Assembly: GCA_943787365.1 (NCBI GenBank)
Contig: CALSMD010000006.1
Span: forward strand, 447,984 to 511,983
DNA length: 64,000 nucleotides
Origin: an uncultured Flavobacteriaceae bacterium
GTDB taxonomy: Bacteria > Bacteroidota > Bacteroidia > Flavobacteriales > Flavobacteriaceae
Reading direction: 5' to 3'
Under the pieces are notes generated by a model. That model saw nothing but the letters and a program-made list of their open reading frames with translations, had not been told where the DNA came from and ran no database searches. This document shows, piece after piece, positions 26,927-35,890 of this stretch (its first letter is position 1; each line of letters opens with the position of its first letter). Position numbers and translations under genes: made by a program.

Positions 26927-27784
26927 TTAAAATAGATTATTAAAATGGTGAATATTATTGAGGCGTACCCCTTTTTCGGTGTGCTTAACGGTAATTAATT
27001 CGTTATGAGCGTCATGTTCCAAAAGTAAATAATAATTTTTATCTGCAGCCAGCTTTAAAAAACGTTCTTTCTCATCTAAAGTTAGCAAGGGTCTTGTATC
27101 GTACCCCATCACAAATGGTACAGAAATATGCCCAACAGTGGGTAACAAATCCGCCATAAAACAGATGGTTTTTCCTTTGTAGGAAATCATTGGAATCATT
27201 TGCTTGTCAGTATGTCCGTTTGCAAAAAACACATCAAACCCCAAGCTTGTGTTGTGTAATATATCTTTATGAGGAACAGGAATGTGTTTTAAGCGTCCAC
27301 TCGCTTCAATAGGCATAATATTCTCTGTTAAAAAGGAAGCGCGTTCGCGTTTATTTGGGTTTGTTGCCCATTTCCAGTGGTCTTCATTACTCCAAAAAGT
27401 AGCATTTTTAAAGGCAATTTCATAAGCTGTTTTGTCTGAATTCCATTGCACACAGCCCCCACAGTGATCAAAGTGTAGGTGGGTTAAAAACACATCTGTT
27501 ACATCCTCTCTACAAAATCCATGTGTCGCAAGTGCGCCATCTAATGAATCTGTTCCCCAGCGGTAGTAGTAATTAAAAAAGCGTTCACTTTGTTTGGTTC
27601 CCATTCCGGTGTCAATCAAAATTAAACGGTTTCCGTCTTCGATTAATAAACAACGAGAAGCGATGTCAATCATGTTGTTTTTGTTGGCAGGGTTTGTTTT
27701 GTTCCAAATGGATTTTGGAACGACACCAAACATTGCCCCTCCATCTAATTTAAAATTACCAACATTGATGGGGTATAGTTTCAT
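26927..27784 (-). CDS. MBL-fold metallo-hydrolase (lactonase-like)
   Basis: The 285-residue cytoplasmic protein has the metallo-beta-lactamase zinc motif HLHFDHCGG (about residues 101-109). An Asp-containing IDTGMGTK, GHTDKQMIPMI and CFMADLLPTVGHI supply the other ligands. The overall pattern resembles the family of N-acyl-homoserine-lactone lactonases and related quinolone or ester hydrolases, but the substrate cannot be told from sequence. It lies 7 bp upstream of the S8 peptidase gene start and directly after the SulP gene (1-bp gap). Confidence 0.85.
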   Translation of the reverse strand: MKLYPINVGNFKLDGGAMFGVVPKSIWNKTNPANKNNMIDIASRCLLIEDGNRLILIDTGMGTKQSERFFNYYYRWGTDSLDGALATHGFCREDVTDVFLTHLHFDHCGGCVQWNSDKTAYEIAFKNATFWSNEDHWKWATNPNKRERASFLTENIMPIEASGRLKHIPVPHKDILHNTSLGFDVFFANGHTDKQMIPMISYKGKTICFMADLLPTVGHISVPFVMGYDTRPLLTLDEKERFLKLAADKNYYLLLEHDAHNELITVKHTEKGVRLNNIHHFNNLF

Positions 27785-27785
27785 C

Positions 27786-29981
27786 TTATGACTTGTTTAT
27801 GATTGCATTCAACCTGAACCCAAAATCTAATAATGCTTTTATTTCCTTAATACTCGCGATGCGTTCTTTGCCAAAAATCAACACCCCATCTTTGCTAGAC
27901 TCGATGTGATAATAGGCGTTGCTTTCAAAAAACAGCACAAGCTCATCTGTAAAAAATGCTCTAATATCACGTTCATTTTCGCCTCTTAAATAAAAGCGTT
28001 TTGAAAAATCAGCGTGATTTTTTATATCAATATCTTTATAACCAGTTAGAGCATACAATCGTTCTAACAACCCCTCTCGATCTAATGTAAACACAGGGAC
28101 ATTTGAAGATGTTTTAATGTGAAGCATGGTCGATCGGATCACTTCCTTGGCAATAAACTCTCCTTCCGAAAAGGTGACGTCAAACAAGTGACACGGACTC
28201 TCTTTTGCTGAAAGTTGATTAAAAACATGTTCAATTTTTTTAGTTTTAAAATAGATGAAGTTTTCCAAAAATGTGCTAGTTCTGTGTTTCAATGGGTCGA
28301 AGCGAAGCCCAAAATCATTTGCAACCTGTTCTAGGTTGTTCTGACGTTTTGTTTTATTGTTCGTGATAATATTTTGAATCGGCAACAAGCGTCTCAAAGC
28401 AAAGGGATGCTCTGATTTTGTGCCTAAAATATCTAAACCTATCACGCCAATATTTCCTCCTTTTTTGTGAAATAGTTCTTGATAATCATGAACGTTTTCC
28501 ATTACAGAATGGTCCACAAAACCACACAACGAAAAATCTAAGATGACATCGCTTTCTTCTGGAATTGCTTCCAATTTATTTTTTAGCATATTGAAATTCA
28601 GAAAGCTACAAAAGTGTTTTACACTAATAAAATAACCGCCGTTCTCTTCTTTAAACATTAGTACGTTTGGCTTAAGAATGTTTTTTACAAACAAACTCAG
28701 ACTTTTTGTAACTACAATATGAATAACAAACGTTGCAATTAAGCCTGCGACTATACCAGTAATTAACCCAACTTTTAGGGTTACAAATAGAGTTGCAAAG
28801 AAAATGATCAGCTGTTCTTTTCCTATGGTAAAAATACGACGCACTACATCTGGAGACGCTAATTTGTATCCGGTATATACTAAAATTGCCATTAAAGCAG
28901 TTAGCGGAATTCTCGTGAGTTCTGTACTAAAAAGCACAATAAATAGCACCAAAAATAAGGCATGAAATAAGTTTGAGGAGCGGTTGCTTCCGCCATTGTT
29001 TACATTCACAGAGCTTCTTGCAATTACCGTAACTACATTCAAACCTCCTAAAAACCCACTTACTACAGTAGCAAGTCCGAGAGCTTTAATGTCTTTATTT
29101 ACATTAGATCGTCTTTTGAAGACGTCTAATTTATCGACAGCCTTAATGCTAAGTAACGATTCTATACTGGCAATTAAGGTCAACGCAACAACGCTTGACC
29201 AAAAAGAAAGCGTTCCTATCATGTCAAAGTTTGGTGATGGGATGTCGGTTATTATTTCCTGAATATTTGGAATACTAGGAATCATGTAGGCTGCCGAAAT
29301 AGGGTTTGGTGTTTTTAGAATAAACTCATAATAATAACTAAACCCAACAGAAACAATCACAATCCACATTGTTGCGGGTATAAGCTGAAGATACTTGTTT
29401 CGAATTTTTGAATAAAACACCATAATAGCTAAACTAATTACCCCAGCAATAGCCGCATAAATCAATCCTTTATCTTGATAATTTACTACTGTAATTAAAG
29501 TGTTTGGTATTTCTAGCAAGTAGTCAATTCCATTATCTCTAGCAATTTTGTTTCCAAGCATAATGTGAAACTGTTTTCCTAAAATAATCAGTCCGATAGC
29601 CGCTAACATCCCTTGAATCGCTGACGACGGAAAATAATCTGCCAACTTTCCTAGTCTTAAAAAACCAAGTAAGATTAAAATGATTCCAGAACAAATAATC
29701 GCTGCATAAGTTGCAGTGAGCCCCAGTGTTGTAATAGCTATTAAAACAACGCCTACTAAACCGTTTCCAGGTCCTGAAATAGTTACAAAGCTTCCACCAA
29801 AAACAGAGACAATAATACCACCAACAATCGCTGTGATAACTCCCGCAATTGGAGGCGCTTCACTCGCCATTGCCAACCCTAAACCCAAGGGGAGCGCAAT
29901 AAGACTGACCACCAAGCCAGAAAACATGTTTTTAGGTAAGGTTTTTATAAATCCCACAAATGGAGTTTCTTTTGTTCTCAT
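27786..29981 (-). CDS. SulP family transporter with long C-terminal extension
   Basis: The 731-residue inner-membrane protein has the SulP opening NMFSGLVVSLIALPLGLGLA (residues 18-37), about twelve helices with SIESLLSIKAVDKLDVFKRR, and a STAS-like domain near 455-545 (VILDFSLCGFVDHSVMENVHD). An additional soluble region of about 180 residues follows (about 550-731). Within it, FTLDREGLLERLYALTG and FFTDELVLFFESNAYYHIES look like a separate folded unit. Substrate unknown; bicarbonate or sulfate would fit the family. The start codon overlaps the stop of the universal stress protein gene (ATGA), so the two are coupled and may act together. It differs in length and tail from the SulP gene at 1.6 kb. 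Confidence 0.9.
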   Translation of the reverse strand: MRTKETPFVGFIKTLPKNMFSGLVVSLIALPLGLGLAMASEAPPIAGVITAIVGGIIVSVFGGSFVTISGPGNGLVGVVLIAITTLGLTATYAAIICSGIILILLGFLRLGKLADYFPSSAIQGMLAAIGLIILGKQFHIMLGNKIARDNGIDYLLEIPNTLITVVNYQDKGLIYAAIAGVISLAIMVFYSKIRNKYLQLIPATMWIVIVSVGFSYYYEFILKTPNPISAAYMIPSIPNIQEIITDIPSPNFDMIGTLSFWSSVVALTLIASIESLLSIKAVDKLDVFKRRSNVNKDIKALGLATVVSGFLGGLNVVTVIARSSVNVNNGGSNRSSNLFHALFLVLFIVLFSTELTRIPLTALMAILVYTGYKLASPDVVRRIFTIGKEQLIIFFATLFVTLKVGLITGIVAGLIATFVIHIVVTKSLSLFVKNILKPNVLMFKEENGGYFISVKHFCSFLNFNMLKNKLEAIPEESDVILDFSLCGFVDHSVMENVHDYQELFHKKGGNIGVIGLDILGTKSEHPFALRRLLPIQNIITNNKTKRQNNLEQVANDFGLRFDPLKHRTSTFLENFIYFKTKKIEHVFNQLSAKESPCHLFDVTFSEGEFIAKEVIRSTMLHIKTSSNVPVFTLDREGLLERLYALTGYKDIDIKNHADFSKRFYLRGENERDIRAFFTDELVLFFESNAYYHIESSKDGVLIFGKERIASIKEIKALLDFGFRLNAIINKS

Positions 29982-30826
29982 TGTACAATTAATACATCGG
30001 TTGGTAATTCAGTTAAAATATATTCAATATCATGTGGGAATACACGATCCCAAAATGTCATTTTGGAGGGCGCATTCATCACCAAGAGATCTGCGCGCGC
30101 CACCTGTGCGTAGTGCCCTATTGAATAGCCTCGTTTTCCAAAAATGGGTTGAGACTTTATGGTTATTTCTTTTGTATAATCTGATGGGATTGAATCCAAT
30201 ACTTTTTTTACTCGCGCTTCTTCTCTTAATCGTAAACGCTCTTTGATAATGGTTGATTTTCGTAGTGATTTGTCGTCATCTACTTTTACACTTACTTCTT
30301 CTTGGTCAATTTCCTCAACAACTGTGATTTTTCCAACCCCTAATTTGTGACCAACCAAAAATGCGGTAGTTACCGTTTCTTGTGTTTTTGGATCTTTTAA
30401 ACCATTCACAACAATATGCTCACAAGGGACACGGTTTATAGATGGATTAATTAAAAGTAGAACGGAGCAGCTAGCTTGTCTCGTAATCTTCCGTGCTATA
30501 GATCCCAGATAGTATTTTAAAAAATTCTCTTTTTTAAGAGCTCCAATAATAAGTAAATCTATCTTTTTTTCTTTTGTTGAAGTTAGAATCACATCCACAG
30601 GATCTCCAGACTTGTAAAACAACTCATATTCTAAGCCTTGGTTCTCGAAAGGGCTTAAAAATTCTGTAAAGGTTTTTGATTTTTCCTCGGAAGCTTCTCC
30701 AACATGTATGAGTACTAATTTACTCTCGAAACGTAGAGCTAAGCGTGCCGCCTCATTAATGTTAGCCTCTAGATTTGGAGAAAAATTAACTCCAATTCCG
30801 ATTGTTTTAAAGTTGATAGCATTCAA
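29978..30826 (-). CDS. Universal stress protein (UspA family)
   Basis: The 282-residue protein consists of a UspA domain (about 1-140; TIGIGVNFSPNLEANINEAA, then LLIIGALKKENFLKYYLGSI and CSVLLLI). A second, more diverged UspA-like half (about 145-282; LLVMNAPSKMTFWDRVFPHD) ends in DVLIVQ. Tandem Usp proteins usually bind ATP or AMP and adjust the activity of partners. Its ATGA overlap with the SulP gene suggests that it regulates that transporter; SulP-Usp pairs are known in other bacteria. Start at 30826 is the first ATG and follows a 70-bp gap after lepA. Confidence 0.87.
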   Translation of the reverse strand: MNAINFKTIGIGVNFSPNLEANINEAARLALRFESKLVLIHVGEASEEKSKTFTEFLSPFENQGLEYELFYKSGDPVDVILTSTKEKKIDLLIIGALKKENFLKYYLGSIARKITRQASCSVLLLINPSINRVPCEHIVVNGLKDPKTQETVTTAFLVGHKLGVGKITVVEEIDQEEVSVKVDDDKSLRKSTIIKERLRLREEARVKKVLDSIPSDYTKEITIKSQPIFGKRGYSIGHYAQVARADLLVMNAPSKMTFWDRVFPHDIEYILTELPTDVLIVQ

Positions 30827-30896
30827 TCAAATTTATGTTTAAAGATTATCCTGAAATATAAGACTTTCTTTAAAAATATAAAAACCAAAAATTAGA

Positions 30897-32693
30897 TTAA
30901 TCATTAAGCTTCAGAACCGCCATAAATGCTTCTTGTGGGATTTCTACACTTCCGACTTGACGCATTCGTTTTTTACCTTTTTTCTGATTTTCTAAAAGCT
31001 TTCGTTTTCTAGAGATATCTCCACCATAACATTTGGCGGTAACATCCTTACGAACGGCTTTAACGGTTTCTCTTGAGATAATTTTTGCACCAATTGCAGC
31101 CTGAATAGGAATATCAAACTGTTGCCTTGGAATGAGTTCTTTTAGTTTGGCACACATTTTTCTACCAATAGCGACTGAGTTGTCGATGTGGATTAAAGCT
31201 GAAAGCGCATCTACAGTTTGTCCATTTAGCAAAACATCAACTCGAACCAACTTTGAAACGCGCATGCCAATAGGAGAGTAATCAAACGATGCATAACCTT
31301 TAGAAACAGTTTTTAATCGGTCATAAAAATCAAATACAATTTCCGCTAAGGGCATGTCAAAAGTTAATTCAACTCGTTCTGGAGTTAAGTAATTCTGGCT
31401 TGTAATTTGTCCGCGTTTTTCAATACATAACGACATCACATTCCCTACAAAATCAGACTTTGTGATAATCGAGGCTTTAATGTAAGGCTCCTCAATACGC
31501 TCTAAACCAGAGGGGTCTGGCAAATCAGAGGGGTTGTTCAGTATGACAATGGTATCTGGGTTTTTACGTGTAAAGGCGTGATAGGACACATTGGGAACGG
31601 TTGTAATCACGGTCATATTAAATTCACGCTCCAAACGCTCTTGAATAATTTCTAGATGCAACATTCCTAAAAACCCACATCGAAATCCAAAGCCTAAGGC
31701 CGCTGAACTTTCAGCCTGAAACACCAAAGAGGCATCGTTCAGTTGTAGTTTTTCCATTGAGGCACGCAACTCTTCGTACTCCTCAGTATCTACAGGATAC
31801 AATCCTGCAAAAACCATTGGCTTGACGTCTTCAAACCCTTCAACGGCTTCGGTTGTTGGAAACTTTGCATCGGTAATGGTATCACCAACCTTTACTTCAC
31901 GCGCATCTTTTATGCCTGTAATTAGGTATCCAACATCGCCAGTTTTAATTTCTTGTTTTGGCGTTTGGGTAAGGTTGAGTGTTCCGACTTCATCCGCACC
32001 ATAGGTTTTTCCTGTGGCAATAAACTTAACCTGTTGATTTTTTTTAATGCTCCCATTCACAATTTTAAAATAGGTTTCAACCCCTCTAAAAGAGTTGTAA
32101 ACAGAATCAAAAACCAGTGCTTGCAAAGGGGCTTCTGGATCTCCTTTTGGCGGTGGGATGGTTTCTATAATGGCGGATAAAATGGCTTCAATTCCAAGGC
32201 CTGTTTTAGCACTTGCAGGAATCACCTCTTCAGGCTCACACCCTAAAAGTTCTACAATATCATCGGTTACTTCTTCAGGGTTTGCACTTGGCAAATCTAC
32301 TTTATTTAGAACGGGAATGATTTCTAAATCATTTTCCAGTGCGAGGTATAAATTTGAAATGGTTTGTGCTTGTATGCTTTGTGCGGCATCTACAATCAAC
32401 AACGCACCTTCACAGGCGGCAATGGATCGCGAGACTTCATAACTAAAATCGACATGACCAGGCGTGTCAATTAAGTTCAAAATATAGTCCTGCCCTTTGT
32501 GGGTATATTCCATTTGAATGGCATGCGACTTGATGGTAATCCCACGCTCACGTTCCAAATCCATGGAATCGAGTAATTGGTTTTGCTTTTCACGCTCAGT
32601 AACAGCGCCTGTAAAGTCCAACAGTCGATCTGCCAAGGTGCTTTTACCGTGGTCAATATGGGCGATGATACAAAAATTTCTAATGTGCTTCAT
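30897..32693 (-). CDS. lepA: Elongation factor 4 (back-translocating GTPase LepA)
   Basis: LepA is a ribosome-associated GTPase linked to translation fidelity and ribosome assembly. The 598-residue protein shows the G1 loop [14 protein letters not shown] (residues 11-24), G3 DTPGHVDF, G4 NKVDLP and the LepA C-terminal domain ending [18 protein letters not shown]. Length and motifs are complete. A -7 box TACTTTTGC (minus strand, 32726-32734) lies in the 71-bp gap to gltX, so lepA probably has its own promoter as well as read-through from gltX. Confidence 0.97.
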   Translation of the reverse strand: MKHIRNFCIIAHIDHGKSTLADRLLDFTGAVTEREKQNQLLDSMDLERERGITIKSHAIQMEYTHKGQDYILNLIDTPGHVDFSYEVSRSIAACEGALLIVDAAQSIQAQTISNLYLALENDLEIIPVLNKVDLPSANPEEVTDDIVELLGCEPEEVIPASAKTGLGIEAILSAIIETIPPPKGDPEAPLQALVFDSVYNSFRGVETYFKIVNGSIKKNQQVKFIATGKTYGADEVGTLNLTQTPKQEIKTGDVGYLITGIKDAREVKVGDTITDAKFPTTEAVEGFEDVKPMVFAGLYPVDTEEYEELRASMEKLQLNDASLVFQAESSAALGFGFRCGFLGMLHLEIIQERLEREFNMTVITTVPNVSYHAFTRKNPDTIVILNNPSDLPDPSGLERIEEPYIKASIITKSDFVGNVMSLCIEKRGQITSQNYLTPERVELTFDMPLAEIVFDFYDRLKTVSKGYASFDYSPIGMRVSKLVRVDVLLNGQTVDALSALIHIDNSVAIGRKMCAKLKELIPRQQFDIPIQAAIGAKIISRETVKAVRKDVTAKCYGGDISRKRKLLENQKKGKKRMRQVGSVEIPQEAFMAVLKLND

Positions 32694-32725
32694 TTACTGT
32701 TGTTCAAGATGCGTTGTATGCGAAA

Positions 32726-32734
32726 GCAAAAGTA
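32726..32734 (-). promoter_or_regulatory. Possible lepA promoter (-7 box)
   Basis: TACTTTTGC on the minus strand is a perfect TAnnTTTGC -7 element and lies 32 bp before the lepA ATG. A TTG is found 15 bp further upstream (32750-32752), which is shorter than the usual 19-21 bp spacing, so the call rests mainly on the -7 box. Confidence 0.5.
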
Positions 32735-32764
32735 ATCAAATTTCTCACACAAGGTTCAGATTAA

Positions 32765-34282
32765 TTAATGATGGTCAATGAGGGTCTGAATTCGCTTGAC
32801 GGCTTCGTTTTTACCTATTAAATAGAGGATGTCAAAAACATCAACCCCTTCTAATGCGCCAACAAGTGCCACTCTTAGCGGCATCATTATTTTTCCAAAA
32901 CCGATTTCGTTTTCGGTAATCCACCCCTTTACTGTGGTTTGAATCCCATCAACACTGCTGTCGTCTGCGGTTTCGAGCACGCCAATTAGTTGGGACATTA
33001 AATCTTTAGAATGTTCTTTCCATGCTTTCTTAAGTGCTGCCTCTGCAAAAGTTTCAGGGGCTTTAAAAAAGTAATGGCTTAATCCCCAAAATTCTGAAGG
33101 AAAGGTAGCACGTTCTTTGATGAGGTCAACAACCAACGCCACATAATCAGGGTCTATAGCCTTGAGTTCTGGTGTTGTGTCTATAAATATTTTGGACAAT
33201 GTTTCGGCACTCTGTTTTTGCATGTACTGATGATTGAACCATTTTGTTTTGTCGGGGTCAAAACGAGCACCGGCTTTATTGACATTTTTCATGTCAAATG
33301 CCTCTACAAGCTCACTTAATGAAAAAAGTTCTTGTTCTGTGCCTGGATTCCATCCTAAGAATGCCAAGAAATTCACAACGGCTTCCGGAAAGTAGCCACT
33401 TTCTTTATAACCTTTGGAGATGCTATCTGTTGAGGGGTCTTCCCAGTTTAATGGAAATACAGGAAATCCTAATTTATCGCCATCGCGTTTGCTGAGCTTT
33501 CCTTTTCCTGTTGGTTTTAAAATCAAGGGTAAGTGTGCAAATTCAGGCGCTTCCCATCCAAACGCATTGTAAAGTAATTGGTGTAACGCCAAGGAAGGCA
33601 ACCATTCTTCGCCACGAATGACGTGTGTGATGTTCATTAAATAATCGTCCACCACATTGGCAAGGTGGTAGGTGGGCATGCCGTCCGATTTGAACAACAC
33701 CTTGTCATCTAGTGTGTTGGTATCAATTGCGATCCTTCCTCTAATTAAGTCGGTAAGCTCAAGAGTTTCATCCTGAGGAGCCAAAAACCGCACCACATAG
33801 TCCTCGCCATTTGCAATTTTTTCAGCCACTTCTTCTTTAGACAAGACTAATGAATTGACAAGCCTTCCACGTGTTCTGTTGTGCCAATTGTAGATAAAGG
33901 TTTTGCCTTTTGCTTCGTGGTTTTTACGTTCCAAGTCCAGGGCTTCTGCCGTATCAAAAGCATAATAAGCCTTGTTGTTTCCAATTAGTAAATCGACATA
34001 CTGCTTGTACAAATTCTTGCGCTCACTTTGTCTGTACGGACCAAAATCACCGTCTTTTCCCGGGCCTTCATCAAAAGGAATGTTGCACCAGTTGAGTGCG
34101 TTGGTGATATAATCTTCTGCACCATTCACAAAGCGTTTTTGATCGGTATCTTCGATACGAAGCACAAAAGTACCGCCGTGTTTTTTGGCAAATAGATAAT
34201 TAAATAGAGCAGTTCGCACGCCTCCAATATGGAGTGGCCCCGTGGGACTTGGTGCAAATCGTACGCGAATGGATTTGTTCAT
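32765..34282 (-). CDS. gltX: Glutamate--tRNA ligase
   Basis: GltX charges tRNA-Glu. The 505-residue class I synthetase shows the HIGH-type motif [19 protein letters not shown] (residues 10-28), the conserved RIEDTDQKR and the KMSKS-type motif [11 protein letters not shown] (about residues 261-271). A helical anticodon-binding C-terminal half follows. Length is normal for the discriminating enzyme; with a dedicated glnS at 12.9 kb there is no need for a non-discriminating form. A good promoter lies immediately upstream (34301-34332). Confidence 0.96.
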   Translation of the reverse strand: MNKSIRVRFAPSPTGPLHIGGVRTALFNYLFAKKHGGTFVLRIEDTDQKRFVNGAEDYITNALNWCNIPFDEGPGKDGDFGPYRQSERKNLYKQYVDLLIGNNKAYYAFDTAEALDLERKNHEAKGKTFIYNWHNRTRGRLVNSLVLSKEEVAEKIANGEDYVVRFLAPQDETLELTDLIRGRIAIDTNTLDDKVLFKSDGMPTYHLANVVDDYLMNITHVIRGEEWLPSLALHQLLYNAFGWEAPEFAHLPLILKPTGKGKLSKRDGDKLGFPVFPLNWEDPSTDSISKGYKESGYFPEAVVNFLAFLGWNPGTEQELFSLSELVEAFDMKNVNKAGARFDPDKTKWFNHQYMQKQSAETLSKIFIDTTPELKAIDPDYVALVVDLIKERATFPSEFWGLSHYFFKAPETFAEAALKKAWKEHSKDLMSQLIGVLETADDSSVDGIQTTVKGWITENEIGFGKIMMPLRVALVGALEGVDVFDILYLIGKNEAVKRIQTLIDHH

Positions 34283-34300
34283 GCTTTTGTATTAATACTA

Positions 34301-34332
34301 CAAAGATAGAACTGCTGAACGCATTCCCCAAA
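34301..34332 (-). promoter_or_regulatory. Promoter of gltX (Bacteroidota type)
   Basis: On the minus strand a TTTG (34332-34329) is followed after exactly 20 bp by TATCTTTG (34308-34301). Both boxes and the spacing match the Bacteroidota primary sigma consensus. The -7 box ends 18 bp before the gltX ATG. Confidence 0.7.
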
Positions 34333-34394
34333 GAAACAGGCAGCGTTTTTAGGAAAGCATCACTCATAGACGGGAGACTTTGCCCATAGGGGTA

Positions 34395-34460
34395 GGATTT
34401 TTAGAAGTAGGCGAGAACCTGTCTGCCGACAGGCAGGCAAGCAATTACTTATAGCCATTG
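34395..34460. repeat. Partial copy of the inter-gene element at 34876-35009
   Basis: Two blocks match the larger element in the same orientation and order: GGATTTT plus AGAAGTAGGCGAGAA (34395-34417) and a 22-nt block at 34439-34460. Between them is a 21-bp insertion (34418-34438) in place of one base. The second inverted arm of the full element is not recognisable here. The copy lies just beyond the stop of the small lipoprotein gene. Confidence 0.75.
34418..34437. repeat. REP-like 20-bp palindrome
   Basis: CCTGTCTGCCGACAGGCAGG forms an 8-bp stem with one wobble pair around a CCGA loop. It interrupts the partial element copy exactly where the full copy has a single base, so it looks like a separate insertion. 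I recall G+C-rich palindromes of this form as abundant dispersed repeats in flavobacterial genomes. Confidence 0.6.
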
Positions 34461-34480
34461 TTGGCAGTAGTGTTTTATTC

Positions 34481-34855
34481 TTAATTTTTTAAAGGAACCT
34501 TAAACTCCGTTCCAGTTTTTGCTCCATTAATTTCAAAACGCAACTTTATATTAAGAGTATCGGATTCCAAATAATTGCTTGGAACAGTTATTTCCGTTTT
34601 AGTAATTCCGTTTTTCGTTCCGAGCATTTTTATTCCAAACCCGAAAATCGAACTTATTTTAGGGTCAATATTTTTCCATTCAAAATCCGTTCTGGTTGGC
34701 GTGTCATAAGTCAAGTAATCATTTCCATTTAAGATTTTTATTTCCACGCTACTTTCTCCGTTTTCATAAATAAATTCAGAGCTGTTTTTTTTCGATTCAG
34801 TACAGGAAATCAAAGTTAGAATTAGAAGTCCAAACAGTAAATTTCTTTTAATCAT
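34481..34855 (-). CDS. Small hypothetical lipoprotein in the accessory island
   Basis: The 124-residue protein starts MIKRNLLFGLLILTLISC, a clear lipoprotein signal with the lipid-attachment cysteine at residue 18. A beta-rich, polar body follows (FEWKNIDPKISSIFGFGIKM and SDTLNIKLRFEINGAKTG). An alternative ATG at 34870 would add MRKPK and is also reasonable. I do not recognise the family. The gene is bounded on both sides by copies of the repeat element: its start lies about 20 bp from the end of the full element and its stop about 20 bp before the partial copy. This gives it the look of a one-gene cassette. Confidence 0.65.
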   Translation of the reverse strand: MIKRNLLFGLLILTLISCTESKKNSSEFIYENGESSVEIKILNGNDYLTYDTPTRTDFEWKNIDPKISSIFGFGIKMLGTKNGITKTEITVPSNYLESDTLNIKLRFEINGAKTGTEFKVPLKN

Positions 34856-34875
34856 TTTAGGTTTTCTCATATTAC

Positions 34876-35009
34876 GCACAACGGTCTCGGCTATGAGTAG
34901 TTGCGTGTTTAGCACATAACTTTGCAAGTACACACCAAGCTGAAAATCCGCGAGGATTTTCAGAAGTAGGCGAGAAAAAGCAATTACTTATAGCCATTGA
35001 TGTACAACG
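34876..35009. repeat. 134-bp imperfect inverted-repeat element between small genes
   Basis: Outer arms GGCTATGAGTAGTTGC (34889-34904) and GCAATTACTTATAGCC (34980-34995) are inverted repeats with two mismatches. A perfect inner palindrome CTGAAAATCC-GCGA-GGATTTTCAG lies at 34940-34963. The ends carry a direct repeat, GCACAACG (34876-34883) and GTACAACG (35002-35009). The element begins 20 bp before one small gene and ends 3 bp past the stop of another. It has no coding potential. It could be a recombination site of a gene-cassette array, a MITE-like element or a structured RNA. Confidence 0.75.
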
Positions 35010-35012
35010 TTT

Positions 35013-35255
35013 TTATTTAAAATATTCTTTAATTCGTTTATAAATTCCCAATATGAAATAGCCAACAATAGAATACGAAAAACCAACAATACCTGAAATA
35101 ATAATCAATGTCTTATGTTCAGGGTAATTGTATGAAAGTATTGCAAGTATAATTATTACAAGCTCTGTTCCTATTCCAACTGCTGTCCATAAATTTTTCT
35201 TAGCTACTTTATCATCATCAACTTTTCTTTCCAGTCTGACAGATTTGTGATTAAT
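35013..35255 (-). CDS. Small two-helix membrane protein (non-ATG start)
   Basis: A frame of 80 codons fills an otherwise empty stretch. It encodes a charged front (HKSVRLERKVDDDKVAKKN), one membrane helix (LWTAVGIGTELVIIILAILS), a short polar loop (YNYPEHKT), a second helix (LIIISGIVGFSYSIVGYFIL) and a basic end (GIYKRIKEYFK). This hydrophobic-polar layout is very unlikely by chance. There is no ATG; ATT at 35255 or a codon up to 35282 would be the start, or the gene has lost its front. It overlaps the stop of the upstream 195-residue gene by a few bases, which suggests a coupled pair. I do not recognise a family. Confidence 0.5.
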   Translation of the reverse strand: MNHKSVRLERKVDDDKVAKKNLWTAVGIGTELVIIILAILSYNYPEHKTLIIISGIVGFSYSIVGYFILGIYKRIKEYFK

Positions 35256-35838
35256 TGAAGTATAAAATAGCTGTACTTCCGTCTAATGGGTCTTCAAATA
35301 AAAAGTTAAAGTGAGCAGTGTCTTTTCTATTAAATACTGGGATTAAATATTCTTGGTTCTGATTAACATAATTAATTCGATTCTGTAAATTATCTGGAAT
35401 TTGCTTTAACCCATTTTCATCAGTTGGCAACGCATTAAATTCAGAAAGAACATCTTGGAAGATATCGTTATGCTGTTCAGTCCAATTGAGCCAAGAGAGA
35501 CTATTTCTCACATATCCTTCACTTCCTTGAAAAACTGCTCCAGAACTGATATTAAATCTAATTGCAATATTTTCTAAGTCAACATTGTTTTTATTTTCAA
35601 ATTCGACATACGCACTTCTCAAAGAGTCAATTTCTCTTTCGTTTAGTGATATTTTCAAATTCCCGATAAGATTCTTTGCTAAATTTGGCTTTAAATTCTG
35701 AGTATAAATTTCGTAGGTTATAGTTCTCAACCTATTCTTGAATTTTTCAGTCAATATTCCAACTAACAGTCCAAAAAGCGAAGTGACAATTAATGTAATT
35801 GTAGCTGGTAATAAAGAGTTTATTGTTTCTGTTTCCAT
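35251..35838 (-). CDS. Hypothetical membrane-anchored protein in the accessory island
   Basis: The 195-residue protein has one N-terminal membrane helix (about residues 9-29, LLPATITLIVTSLFGLLVGIL). A helical region and then a polar, probably beta-rich domain follow (ENKNNVDLENIAIRFNISSG, FNRKDTAHFNFLFEDP). I do not recognise a family. The ATG at 35838 lies 13 bp from a GTTGTACAAC palindrome (35851-35860) whose GTACAAC half equals the end of the 134-bp element. Gene and element together thus resemble a cassette unit. It is coupled to the small membrane ORF that follows. Confidence 0.7.
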   Translation of the reverse strand: METETINSLLPATITLIVTSLFGLLVGILTEKFKNRLRTITYEIYTQNLKPNLAKNLIGNLKISLNEREIDSLRSAYVEFENKNNVDLENIAIRFNISSGAVFQGSEGYVRNSLSWLNWTEQHNDIFQDVLSEFNALPTDENGLKQIPDNLQNRINYVNQNQEYLIPVFNRKDTAHFNFLFEDPLDGSTAILYFN

Positions 35839-35864
35839 TTTTTGTCAAATGTTGTACAACTACT

Positions 35865-35890
35865 ATATATCGGAACAGGTTCCGATATAT
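35865..35890. repeat. Perfect hairpin, 12-bp arms
   Basis: ATATATCGGAAC (35865-35876) and GTTCCGATATAT (35879-35890) are perfect complements around the dinucleotide AG. There is no T-run, so an intrinsic terminator is unlikely. The 11-mer TATATCGGAAC occurs a third time at 36053-36063. Confidence 0.8.

Noticed and set aside
33868-33873. CACGTG core as a third parS site
   Set aside because: Flanking bases (TTC on the left, TTC on the right) do not form the required palindrome, and it lies inside gltX.
34876-35009. The inverted-repeat element as a simple transcription terminator
   Set aside because: The inner hairpin has no T-run on either strand, and the long outer arms and second partial copy are not explained by a terminator.
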